Source of the DNA: Rickettsiales bacterium
GTDB lineage: Bacteria; Pseudomonadota; Alphaproteobacteria; Rickettsiales; JALZUV01
Assembly (NCBI GenBank): GCA_023301245.1
Contig: JALZUV010000234.1
Location: 1-9,227, forward strand
Direction: 5' to 3'
DNA: 9,227 nt
The notes under the pieces are model-generated. The model did no database searches, had not been told where the DNA came from, and worked only from the letters and a program-made list of their open reading frames with translations. The stretch's first letter is position 1; every line of letters starts with the position of its first letter. The position numbers were made by a program, and so were the translations under genes. Positions 1-7,317 of this stretch are shown here, piece after piece.

Positions 1-15
1 GCTATACGCGCGGCT

Positions 16-1383
16 ATGAGCAAAAAATTATATATTAAGACCTATGGCTGCCAGATGAATGTGTATGACACGGAGCGCATGGAAGATGTTCTTGCGCCGC
101 TTGGCTACGAAATGCATGACCAGCCTGATGATGCCGATTTGGTGATTTTAAATACCTGCCACATCCGTGAGAAGGCCGAGGAAAAAGTTTATTCTGACCT
201 TGGCCGTATTAAGAAGAAGCGCAAAGGCCGTGAGAGTATTATTGCGGTGGGGGGGTGCGTGGGGCAGGCAGCTGGCGAACAAATTATGAAGCGCGCGCCT
301 TATGTGGATATGGTGTTCGGCCCGCAAACTTATCAGAAGCTACCGCAGATGCTGCGCGAGGTTGAGGCGAAACGAAATAACAATAATAAAAAAGGCAATG
401 TGGTGGAGCTAGACTTCCCTACCATGCAGAAGTTTGATGAGCTGCCACAGCCCGGCAAACCCAAGGCGGGGACGGCGTTTTTGTCGGTACAAGAAGGGTG
501 CGATAAGTTTTGCACTTTCTGCGTAGTGCCTTATACGCGCGGCGCGGAATATTCTCGCCCTGTTGAGAAAATTCTGATTGAAGCGCGGATTCTCGCCGAT
601 AAAGGTGTGCTGGAAGTTACCTTGCTTGGGCAAAATGTGAATGCTTATCATGGTGAAGATAAGCATGGGAAAGAGCAGGGGCTTGCGTGGTTGATTCGCG
701 AGATTGCACATAATGTGCCTGAAATTAAACGCATCCGCTACACTACTTCGCACCCACGCGATATGGATGATGATTTGATAAAAGCGCATGGCGACTTACC
801 GCAGATGATGCCCTATTTGCATTTGCCCGTCCAAGCAGGCAATGACCGTATTTTGAAGATGATGAACCGCCATCATACGGCTGCAAGTTATATTGAGATT
901 ATTGAGAAATTACGCACCGCGCGGCCTGATATTGCGCTGTCAGGTGATTTTATCGTTGGTTTCCCAACCGAAACGGATGAGGATTTTAAGGATACGATGC
1001 GCTTAGTGGAGGCTGTTGGCTATTCGCAAGCCTATAGTTTTAAGTACAGCCCGCGCCCCGGCACTCCTGCTGCGGAGAAAGAGCAAGTGCCCGAAGGCGA
1101 GAAGGAAACACGCCTCGCATTACTGCAAGGTCTGCTAAACCGTCAACAAGAGGCGTTTAATCGCAACACCATGGATAAAACGTTTGAGATTCTTTTTGAG
1201 CGTGATGGTAAATATGACGGCCAACTTATTGGAAAAAGCCCTTATTTACAGTCTGTACATGTGGCAGGCGCAAAAGATATGGGTTACAAAATAGGCGATT
1301 TATGCAAAGTTAAAGTGGTAGAGGCTCAGCCCAATAGTTTAGCGGCTGAGATTGTTTCTAACCCTGTTAAAATTGCGAGTTAA
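16..1383 (+). CDS. miaB: tRNA-2-methylthio-N6-dimethylallyladenosine synthase MiaB
   Basis: Radical-SAM methylthiotransferase that converts i6A37 to ms2i6A37 in tRNAs reading UNN codons, in the cytoplasm. At 455 aa it has the family's usual length. The N-terminal methylthiotransferase domain carries the three conserved cysteines that hold the auxiliary 4Fe-4S cluster: C12 (in KTYGCQMN), C48 (in LNTCHIREK) and C81 (in VGGCVGQ). The radical-SAM CxxxCxxC motif is C162/C166/C169, followed by VVPYTRG, a MiaB hallmark. The last ~65 residues fit a TRAM RNA-binding domain. A small Asn/Lys-rich insertion at residues 119-126 links the two domains. The start ATG at 16 gives the canonical N-terminus. Only 15 bases precede it, so no promoter can be assessed. 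The sequence ATGA at 16-19 could also be the end of an upstream gene overlapping this start. miaB opens the operon visible here and is followed by phoH after 1 nt. Confidence 0.97.
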   Translation: MSKKLYIKTYGCQMNVYDTERMEDVLAPLGYEMHDQPDDADLVILNTCHIREKAEEKVYSDLGRIKKKRKGRESIIAVGGCVGQAAGEQIMKRAPYVDMVFGPQTYQKLPQMLREVEAKRNNNNKKGNVVELDFPTMQKFDELPQPGKPKAGTAFLSVQEGCDKFCTFCVVPYTRGAEYSRPVEKILIEARILADKGVLEVTLLGQNVNAYHGEDKHGKEQGLAWLIREIAHNVPEIKRIRYTTSHPRDMDDDLIKAHGDLPQMMPYLHLPVQAGNDRILKMMNRHHTAASYIEIIEKLRTARPDIALSGDFIVGFPTETDEDFKDTMRLVEAVGYSQAYSFKYSPRPGTPAAEKEQVPEGEKETRLALLQGLLNRQQEAFNRNTMDKTFEILFERDGKYDGQLIGKSPYLQSVHVAGAKDMGYKIGDLCKVKVVEAQPNSLAAEIVSNPVKIAS

Positions 1384-1384
1384 T

Positions 1385-2410
1385 ATGACAAAAAGCGAAG
1401 CGACTGATAACCACTCCCAAACCATGGTGTTTGAAGATAATACCCTGCTAACTGCCTTGTTTGGTGAAGGTGATATTCACCTCACCAAAATTGAGCAAAA
1501 AGTGGGGGTCGAAATGGTGTCGCGTGGCAATATGCTAGCCATTACCGGCGATGAAAGCAAAGTGGCGATTGCCGTGAATATTATGAATAATCTTTACGCT
1601 CGCCTCGAAGCTGGAAAAGATATTGATACGGGAAATATCGCTGCCGAAATTCGCATGGCGATTGACCCAACAAATGTAAAAACAGATGGCACGAAGAAGA
1701 AAAAGAAATCTGATTCGCCGCTCGTCATTAAAACGCTGAAAAAAGAAATTCGCGCTTACACTAATAAGCAAGCTGAATACATTGCGGCACTTTATGAAAA
1801 TGACCTCACCTTTGCTATTGGCCCAGCAGGTACGGGTAAAACCTATATTGCAGTCGCGATGGCGGTAAAGCAGTTTATCAATGGTGAAGTTGAGCGTATT
1901 ATCCTTTCGCGCCCTGCGGTTGAAGCAGGCGAAAAACTTGGGTTTTTACCTGGCGATTTAAAAGATAAAATCGACCCTTACTTACGCCCACTTTACGATG
2001 CGCTTTTCGAGATGATGACGCCCGAAAAAGTGATGCGTCATATCGAGAATGGCGAAATTGAAGTCGCACCACTTGCATTTATGCGTGGTCGTACACTTTC
2101 AAATGCATTTATCATTTTGGATGAAGCGCAAAACTCTACTGCAACGCAAATGAAAATGTTCCTTACCCGTCTTGGTGAAGGTTCGCGCATGGCGGTGACG
2201 GGCGATTTAAGCCAAATGGATTTGCCGCGCGATGTGAAGTCGGGCTTAGCCGATGCAACCCGCAAGTTATCCTATATTGAAGAAGTGGAAATTATCCGCT
2301 TTGGCGATGGCGATGTGGTGCGTAATGACTTAGCTGCCAAGATTGTCCACGCATACGAGGCATGGGATAAAGCTAAACGCAAGCGCGCGAAAGAAGCCCT
2401 AGATGAGTAA
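1385..2410 (+). CDS. phoH: PhoH-like ATPase (YbeZ family)
   Basis: P-loop ATPase of the PhoH/YbeZ family, thought to act with YbeY in RNA metabolism. Its exact reaction is not established. Numbered from the ATG at 1385 the protein has 341 aa. It has an N-terminal region of about 100 residues, a lysine-rich linker near residues 103-125, then Walker A GPAGTGKT at 146-153 and Walker B IILDEAQN at 243-250, followed by the family block TQMKMFLTRLGEGS and the sensor-like VTGD. An upstream TTG at 1352 lies inside miaB and would add 11 residues. The ATG one base after the miaB stop is preferred because it gives the ordinary arrangement, with a weak GAG ribosome-binding site in front. Its end overlaps ybeY by 8 nt, which implies translational coupling with its functional partner. 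Confidence 0.95.
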   Translation: MTKSEATDNHSQTMVFEDNTLLTALFGEGDIHLTKIEQKVGVEMVSRGNMLAITGDESKVAIAVNIMNNLYARLEAGKDIDTGNIAAEIRMAIDPTNVKTDGTKKKKKSDSPLVIKTLKKEIRAYTNKQAEYIAALYENDLTFAIGPAGTGKTYIAVAMAVKQFINGEVERIILSRPAVEAGEKLGFLPGDLKDKIDPYLRPLYDALFEMMTPEKVMRHIENGEIEVAPLAFMRGRTLSNAFIILDEAQNSTATQMKMFLTRLGEGSRMAVTGDLSQMDLPRDVKSGLADATRKLSYIEEVEIIRFGDGDVVRNDLAAKIVHAYEAWDKAKRKRAKEALDE

Positions 2411-2834
2411 TATCAACATAGTACTCGAAGCGGGAGAGTGGGAAGAAACTCTATCCGATGTGCAAAGTATTGCCGAAAATGCACTAGAGTTTGTGGAAGG
2501 CGAATTATCGCTCGTGTTGGCGGATGATGCGTTTATTCAAGATTTGAATCATCAGTTTCGCGGGCATAATAAACCCACCAATGTGCTATCCTTTCCTAGC
2601 GACGATGACGATGCTTACTTGGGCGATGTGATTGTGGCGCTTGAGACTTTGCAGCGCGAAGCCCGCGAGCAAAACAAGGCATTATCGCATCATTTTACGC
2701 ATATGGTCATTCATGGTGCGCTGCATTTGCAGGGACTCGACCATGAAGAGGAAGCCGAGGCTAAAATAATGGAAGCTAAGGAAATTCAGCTACTTGAAGC
2801 ACTGGCTATTGCCAACCCTTATGAAACGCACTAG
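2403..2834 (+). CDS. ybeY: Endoribonuclease YbeY (rRNA maturation factor)
   Basis: Zinc-dependent single-strand endoribonuclease needed for 16S rRNA 3'-end maturation and ribosome quality control. The protein is 143 aa, a typical length. The catalytic metal motif H-x3-H-x5-H is complete: H104, H108 and H114 in HGALHLQGLDH. The family segment LNHQFRGHNKPTNVLSFP lies upstream, near residues 48-65. The ATG lies inside the last codons of phoH (8-nt overlap), so translation is probably coupled. The phoH-ybeY pairing is widely conserved and supports both calls. The stop is TAG, and 31 nt separate it from corC. Confidence 0.96.
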   Translation: MSNINIVLEAGEWEETLSDVQSIAENALEFVEGELSLVLADDAFIQDLNHQFRGHNKPTNVLSFPSDDDDAYLGDVIVALETLQREAREQNKALSHHFTHMVIHGALHLQGLDHEEEAEAKIMEAKEIQLLEALAIANPYETH

Positions 2835-2853
2835 AGTTTCATTTCAACTACTA

Positions 2854-2858
2854 CGGAG
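2854..2858 (+). promoter_or_regulatory. Shine-Dalgarno that fixes the GTG start of corC
   Basis: CGGAG followed by a 7-nt A-rich spacer and GTG. No ATG is suitably placed nearby, so this site supports GTG at 2866 as the corC start. Confidence 0.7.
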
Positions 2859-2865
2859 TTAAAAA

Positions 2866-3801
2866 GTGCCAGAAGACGGCTCGACGACGATAGCGTCACA
2901 AGCGATGGGCAACAGCTCATCCACCTCTCTTAACGACAATGATAAGCCGCAGTTAGGTTTCTTCGGAAACTTAATGGTGAAGCTTGGGCTGAAAGAAAAA
3001 GAGGCGAGCCTACGCGATGCGCTGCAAGAAGTGCTCGACGATCATGCTGAAGAAGTAACCGCCATGCCCGAAGAAGAGCGCCAGATTCTATCCAATGTGA
3101 TGGAGCTGGGCGATACAGAGGTGGATGATATTATGATTCCGCAATCTGATATTATCGCGGTTGAATTAACCAGTACGCTGCAAGATATCCGCGATACGGC
3201 GGTAAGTTCTGGCCATACGCGCATCCCTGTTTATGAAGATTCGCTGGACGGTATTAAAGGCTTCATTCATGTGAAAGATTTATTGCCGTTGCTTGGCAAT
3301 GGCACCGAAGGTTTCCACATTAACCAAATTATGCGCCAAGTAGTGTTCGTGCCCGAATCTATGAAAGTATCAGATTTGCTACTGAAAATGAGAGTGTCAG
3401 GCGTGCATTTGGCCATCGTAGTCGATGAATATGGCGGCACGAATGGGCTCGTAACGCTCGAAGATTTGTTTGAAGAAATTGTCGGCGATATTCAAGATGA
3501 GCATGACGAGGTAGAAGAGGTCGAAGTGCTGGAATGGAACGGAAAATCTACCGTGATTGTCGATGCGAAAACTAGAATTGATGAGCTGGAAGAAGCGCTC
3601 GATATTGATTTTGTGCCTGATGAATTAGAAGATGGTGAAGATTATGACACGCTCGGCGGGTTAATATTTTCCCAGCTGGGGCATGTTCCCTCAAAAGGTG
3701 AAACGGTGCAGCATGAAAGCGGTATCGAAATGGAAGTGCTTGATGCAGATGCTCGGCGTATTAAAACGGTGCGTTTAACTCGTCTACCCGTTGAGGCTTA
3801 A
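2866..3801 (+). CDS. corC: CorC/HlyC-type CBS-domain protein (YbeX/TlyC-like)
   Basis: Soluble member of the CorC/HlyC (TlyC) family, 311 aa. Family members are linked to Mg2+/Co2+ efflux or, in alphaproteobacteria, are simply annotated as hemolysin-like; the molecular role is not proven. A low-complexity N-terminus (to about residue 28) precedes a family region with the VDDIMIPQSDI motif at 86-96. A pair of CBS domains covers roughly 86-208, with the conserved VDEYGGTNGLVTLED at 186-200. A C-terminal transporter-associated CorC domain spans about 225-308 and contains DYDTLGGLIFSQLGHVP. There is no DUF21 membrane domain, so it is expected to be cytoplasmic or peripheral. It begins with GTG behind a clear ribosome-binding site. 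Its TAA is directly followed by the lnt start, as in the common ybeY-corC-lnt arrangement. Confidence 0.93.
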   Translation: MPEDGSTTIASQAMGNSSSTSLNDNDKPQLGFFGNLMVKLGLKEKEASLRDALQEVLDDHAEEVTAMPEEERQILSNVMELGDTEVDDIMIPQSDIIAVELTSTLQDIRDTAVSSGHTRIPVYEDSLDGIKGFIHVKDLLPLLGNGTEGFHINQIMRQVVFVPESMKVSDLLLKMRVSGVHLAIVVDEYGGTNGLVTLEDLFEEIVGDIQDEHDEVEEVEVLEWNGKSTVIVDAKTRIDELEEALDIDFVPDELEDGEDYDTLGGLIFSQLGHVPSKGETVQHESGIEMEVLDADARRIKTVRLTRLPVEA

Positions 3802-5226
3802 GTGCGGGCATTAAAGCATTATCCACTTGCCATGTTATGTGGTGTGCTGGCAACCTTGGCTTTGCCTCCATTTCATTTGGTGTTTCTACTTATTCCTGCT
3901 TTTAGTGGGTTATTTTATTTGCTTTGGCAGGTTGAAACTAAGCGCCGAGCTTTCTTTACAGGTTGGTGCTTTGGCCTCGCTTATTTCGCCACAGGGCTTT
4001 ATTGGTTTGCGCATGCACTGTTAGTTGAACCCGATAAGTTCGCATGGATGATACCATTTGCAGTGCTGGGGCTACCCTCTGTTTTGGCCATTTATTATGG
4101 GCTTTGTTGTGCGGTGTGGCATAGTCTGCGTCAGCGGTTTGCAGTGCGTGGGTTATTATCGATTTTGCTATTTACGGTGCTTTGGCTGGTAACGGAATTT
4201 CTGCGTGGCCATTTATTCACAGGATTCCCATGGAACCTGACAGCCTATAGCTGGGGATTTTCGGATGAAATGATACAATGGGCATCGCTGATTGGCGTTT
4301 ACGGCTATTCGGCGTGGACGGTGTTGCTTGCCACTTTGCCCGTTACCTTATTGCTCACTAAAGATTCCCGTAAACGTACTGGCGCTTTGGCCGTTTGTTT
4401 GCTGATGGTTTCGATTCCTTTTACTTATGGTGCTTATCGCCTTAATCAAAACCCTACCGAATATACCGAGCAAACATTGCATATTGTGCAAGGTAATATC
4501 GCCCAGCAGCATAAGTGGCAGTCTGAAAAGCAATATGATGCGGTGAAGGCTCATGTGGCGCTAACACAGAAAGAAGGCCTGCCCGATAATACAGTCGTTA
4601 TCTGGCCAGAAACGGCTTATCCTTATTTTTTGGAAGCTAACTCGCCGCCTGTAAGGTTTATTGCCGATGCATTACCCAAAGATGGGGTGTTATTGACAGG
4701 GGCGATGCGTGCCGAATGGAACGAAAATCGCCAAGGCATTAAGAGCTTCTTCAACAGCGTTCATGCAGTGCGTCCCGATGCTACTGTCGAGGCGGTGTAT
4801 GATAAGGTTCGCCTTGTACCATTCGGCGAATATGTACCGTTTCGTGACTATTTACCTGTTGAGAAAATCACGCATGGCATGCAAGATTTTAAACGAGGCA
4901 ATGGCGCTGAAATCATGAAAATTAAAGGGGTTGCCCCCTTCCAGCCGCTCATCTGTTACGAAGCGATATTCCCTGAGTATAAAGCTGAGGGCGCACAATG
5001 GTTGCTAAATACAACCAATGATGCATGGTTTGGCCATAGCACAGGGCCTTATCAGCATTTGCAGATGGTGCGTTTTCGTGCAGTTGAGCAAGGAATACCA
5101 TTGGTGCGCGCCGCCAACACAGGCATCAGCGCCGTGTTCGATGCTTATGGCCGCGAACTTGCGAGGTTGCCGTTAGGTGAACGTGGCAGTTTGACGGTGA
5201 AATTGCCGAAGGTGGCGGCGGAGTAA
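3802..5226 (+). CDS. lnt: Apolipoprotein N-acyltransferase Lnt
   Basis: Inner-membrane enzyme that transfers an acyl chain from a phospholipid to the N-terminal diacylglyceryl-cysteine of lipoproteins, the last step of lipoprotein maturation. The protein is 474 aa. About seven hydrophobic segments fill residues 8-212, then a carbon-nitrogen hydrolase domain covers about 225-465. The catalytic triad is visible: E270 (VIWPETAYP), K335 (VYDKVRLVPFGEYVPF) and C385 (LICYEAIFP). The start is GTG immediately after the corC stop, with GAGG at 3793-3796 inside corC as ribosome-binding site; coupling is likely. The protein ends at VKLPKVAAE just after the hydrolase domain. The C-terminal transmembrane helix known from E. 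coli Lnt is not present, and none of the three forward frames after the stop restores one. Identity is certain; whether the short end is functional or a loss is not. Confidence 0.95.
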   Translation: MRALKHYPLAMLCGVLATLALPPFHLVFLLIPAFSGLFYLLWQVETKRRAFFTGWCFGLAYFATGLYWFAHALLVEPDKFAWMIPFAVLGLPSVLAIYYGLCCAVWHSLRQRFAVRGLLSILLFTVLWLVTEFLRGHLFTGFPWNLTAYSWGFSDEMIQWASLIGVYGYSAWTVLLATLPVTLLLTKDSRKRTGALAVCLLMVSIPFTYGAYRLNQNPTEYTEQTLHIVQGNIAQQHKWQSEKQYDAVKAHVALTQKEGLPDNTVVIWPETAYPYFLEANSPPVRFIADALPKDGVLLTGAMRAEWNENRQGIKSFFNSVHAVRPDATVEAVYDKVRLVPFGEYVPFRDYLPVEKITHGMQDFKRGNGAEIMKIKGVAPFQPLICYEAIFPEYKAEGAQWLLNTTNDAWFGHSTGPYQHLQMVRFRAVEQGIPLVRAANTGISAVFDAYGRELARLPLGERGSLTVKLPKVAAE

Positions 5227-5237
5227 TTTCCGCACTC

Positions 5238-5254
5238 GTGCTTAATATAAGCGC
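5238..5254. terminator. Possible bidirectional terminator hairpin between lnt and trmB
   Basis: GTGCTTA-ATA-TAAGCGC forms a 7-bp stem (one G-U pair) with a 3-nt loop, inside the 38-bp gap between two convergent genes. On the plus strand it is followed by TGTTTC, only a weak T tract; on the minus strand there is none. Position suits a terminator, but the stem is A/T-rich and the tail poor. Confidence 0.35.
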
Positions 5255-5264
5255 TGTTTCAAAC

Positions 5265-5927
5265 TTATGAGATTCTCACAAATTCCAAAAATATTGGCAG
5301 GCGGCCTTGCTTGGTGGTTTTTTGTTGGTAGCGGGTTTGTTTCCAATCTTTGAAAGGTTCGCTCCAGTCTTGGTGGGATTGGGCAGGCCAAACAAAGCTG
5401 GGGTGCGCTAACAGATGTTCCATTATCCATGCAGAATAATCGACATGGTCGGTGGCGATGCGTAAAATTCCATTAGGCTTAATGCTGCTGGCTAGCAGGT
5501 CGAGCAGGGCATTGTTGATAATGCGGCGCTTGTTATGATTGCTTTTTGGCCATGGGTCGGGGAAGAGAATATAGGCGCCATCCAAGCTATTCTCGGGAAG
5601 TTCTTTTAGCCACGGACGAACATCATCGGCAATAATACTTAGGTTTTGCAGTGGATTTTCATCCATTTGCACCAATAACATGGCAACACCGTTGATGTAA
5701 GGTTCGGCGCCAATGAAGTGCTTGTTAGGATAATTACTAGCAAGTTCATAGAGATGCTCGCCGCCGCCAAAACCAATTTCCAGCCAATTTTCTTGTGTGG
5801 CGGGCAGGGTGGCTGGCGGGTATAGCGTAGGCATTAGCTCATCGACCAAACGCTGCTTATAAACCGTCAGCGAGCGCCCTTTACGGCGACCGAAAGATTT
5901 TAGAAACTCGTGGTTTAGTGGGTTCAT
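5265..5927 (-). CDS. trmB: tRNA (guanine-N7-)-methyltransferase TrmB
   Basis: SAM-dependent Rossmann methyltransferase that makes m7G46 in the variable loop of tRNAs. It has 220 aa, usual for the family. The SAM-binding motif EIGFGGGEH is at 50-58, the acidic motif-II segment GAEP at 73-76, and the TrmB signature DPWPKSNHNKRR at 124-135, with ATDHVDY at 158-164 later on. The ATG at 5927 gives the natural start; the ribosome-binding site is weak. It follows metK on the same strand after 29 nt, so methyl donor synthesis and a methyltransferase are probably cotranscribed. It converges on lnt. In many alphaproteobacteria trmB is followed by rimP-nusA; here it is followed by the end of lnt on the opposite strand. 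Confidence 0.96.
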   Translation of the reverse strand: MNPLNHEFLKSFGRRKGRSLTVYKQRLVDELMPTLYPPATLPATQENWLEIGFGGGEHLYELASNYPNKHFIGAEPYINGVAMLLVQMDENPLQNLSIIADDVRPWLKELPENSLDGAYILFPDPWPKSNHNKRRIINNALLDLLASSIKPNGILRIATDHVDYSAWIMEHLLAHPSFVWPAQSHQDWSEPFKDWKQTRYQQKTTKQGRLPIFLEFVRIS

Positions 5928-5956
5928 AAATTATCAAACTTCGTCGTGAGGAAAAA

Positions 5957-7159
5957 TTAGGCGCTTTGCTTGCTGGCATTGCCGAAATGCTGCTGAATTT
6001 TTTCTACAAGGTCGATCTTTTCCCAGCTAAATTCACCTTTTTCCGTCGGTGTGCGGCCAAAGTGACCATAAGCTGCCGATTTCACATAGATAGGGCGGTT
6101 AAGCTGAAGGTGCTCACGAATGCCACGTGGGGTAAGGTTCATCAATTGTGGCAGGAACTTTTCAAGCTCGCGGTCGTCAACTTTGCCAGTGCCTTCAGTG
6201 CTAACATAAAGCGAGATAGGGTGCGATACGCCAATAGCATAAGATAGTTGAATGGTGCAGCGTTCGGCGATGCCAGCAGCGACAACATTTTTCGCGAGGT
6301 AACGGGCAGCATAAGCAGCTGAGCGGTCAACCTTTGTGGGGTCTTTGCCCGAGAATGCACCGCCACCATGTGGAGCTGCGCCGCCATAAGTATCCACAAT
6401 AATTTTACGACCCGTTAGGCCAGCATCACCATCAGGCCCGCCGATGATAAATTGTCCGGTTGGGTTCGTGTAAAATGCATCTTCTGGGCACATCCAACCT
6501 TCTGGTAGAATGTCTAGCGCATGTTTGCGGATGGTCTCGCGCAGTTCATCTTGGCTGGCTTCTGGGGTGTGTTGAGTGGAAACCACGATAGATGTAGCAC
6601 CTACAGGTTTGCCGTTTTCATAGCGCAGACTAATTTGCGACTTGGAATCGGGGCGTAAAATAGAATTGCTATCGGCTTTACGCGCATCGGCCATGCTTTT
6701 TAGAATACGGTGAGAATAATGGATGGGGGCTGGCATGAGTGTTTCAGTTTCGTTGCAAGCAAAGCCAAACATAATGCCTTGGTCGCCTGCGCCTTCATCT
6801 TTATCGGCGCTGGCATCGACACCTTGGGCGATGTCGGTGGATTGTTCGTGGAGCAGGATTTCGATATTGATTTTTTGCCAATCGAAGCCTTTTTGTTCGT
6901 AGCCAATTTCTTTGACGAGGTTACGAATGCGGGTTTCCATCTCGGAATATTTTAGCTCACCATCGCGTACTTCACCTGCGATAACCACGCGGTTAGTTGT
7001 GGCGAGTGTTTCTGCTGCTACACGAGCCTCAGGGTTTTGTTCAAGAAAATAGTCGAGCAGCGTGTCAGAAATTTGATCGCAGATTTTATCAGGATGGCCT
7101 TCAGATACGGATTCGCTGGTAAAGACATAATGTTTGCGTTGTAATTGGTGCGGCGACAT
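5957..7159 (-). CDS. metK: S-adenosylmethionine synthetase MetK
   Basis: Makes S-adenosylmethionine from methionine and ATP, the cell's main methyl donor. From the ATG at 7159 the protein is 400 aa. The family motifs are all present: GHPDK at 21-25 (active-site His22 and Asp24), GAGDQGIMFG at 123-132, and the phosphate-binding GGGAFSGKDPTKVDRS at 265-280. The frame stays open upstream to ATG codons at 7186 and 7204. The 7159 start is chosen because it places YVFTSESVSEGHPDK about 10 residues in, as in homologues, and AGAGAG lies 6 nt before it. The 7186 ATG, with GGAAAG before it, is a real alternative. A 158-nt leader separates it from xre and contains a candidate SAM-responsive structure, which would fit feedback control by its product. 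trmB follows after 29 nt. Confidence 0.97.
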   Translation of the reverse strand: MSPHQLQRKHYVFTSESVSEGHPDKICDQISDTLLDYFLEQNPEARVAAETLATTNRVVIAGEVRDGELKYSEMETRIRNLVKEIGYEQKGFDWQKINIEILLHEQSTDIAQGVDASADKDEGAGDQGIMFGFACNETETLMPAPIHYSHRILKSMADARKADSNSILRPDSKSQISLRYENGKPVGATSIVVSTQHTPEASQDELRETIRKHALDILPEGWMCPEDAFYTNPTGQFIIGGPDGDAGLTGRKIIVDTYGGAAPHGGGAFSGKDPTKVDRSAAYAARYLAKNVVAAGIAERCTIQLSYAIGVSHPISLYVSTEGTGKVDDRELEKFLPQLMNLTPRGIREHLQLNRPIYVKSAAYGHFGRTPTEKGEFSWEKIDLVEKIQQHFGNASKQSA

Positions 7160-7199
7160 AGCGGGCTCTCTGTAAGTTTTAACCATACTTTCCACGAGG

Positions 7200-7214
7200 A
7201 GCATTTACTATGCT
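7200..7214 (-). other. Small hairpin in the metK leader, near the alternative starts
   Basis: On the minus strand AGCAT-AGTAA-ATGCT gives a 5-bp stem with a 5-nt loop. It lies directly after the candidate riboswitch and contains the unused ATG at 7204. It may be a chance fold; it argues mildly against 7204 as a start. Confidence 0.3.
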
Positions 7215-7267
7215 GCGCTTAGAACCTTTAATTGAAAGGTGGAGTCAAGCTGCTGAAATCGCCACCG
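7215..7267 (-). promoter_or_regulatory. Candidate SAM-II-like riboswitch in the metK leader
   Basis: Read on the minus strand, GGTGG (7266-7262) pairs with CCACC (7242-7238). The enclosed loop carries GATTT one base after the first arm, and GCTTG followed by three bases and then CCAC. This order and spacing match what I recall of the SAM-II (metA motif) aptamer of alphaproteobacteria, in which GATTT and GCTTG-N3-CCAC are conserved. The 3' half is less convincing. TTAAA is present, but the CAAG-type pseudoknot strand followed by GCTAAA is not found as such; CTAAGC at 7222-7217 could pair through AAGC with GCTT. Position in front of metK makes SAM sensing sensible. It may also be a divergent or unrelated leader structure. 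Confidence 0.45.
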
Positions 7268-7282
7268 TAGGAAAGTAGAAAC

Positions 7283-7310
7283 AGCCTAACTGGATATAGT
7301 GCTAAAGCAA
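7283..7310 (-). promoter_or_regulatory. Possible sigma-70 promoter for metK-trmB
   Basis: On the minus strand TTGCTT (7310-7305), a 16-nt spacer and TAGGCT (7288-7283). The -10 box is weak. A start about 7 nt downstream would begin the transcript just before the candidate riboswitch at 7267, which is the main reason to report it. Confidence 0.3.
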
Positions 7311-7317
7311 GGGGTTT

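Noticed and set aside
2..19. End of an upstream gene overlapping the miaB start (frame ending TGA at 17-19)
   Set aside because: Only five codons are visible, so no product can be supported, although an ATGA overlap is plausible.
1352..1384. TTG start of phoH inside the end of miaB
   Set aside because: It would add 11 residues overlapping miaB; the ATG at 1385 gives the usual operon spacing.
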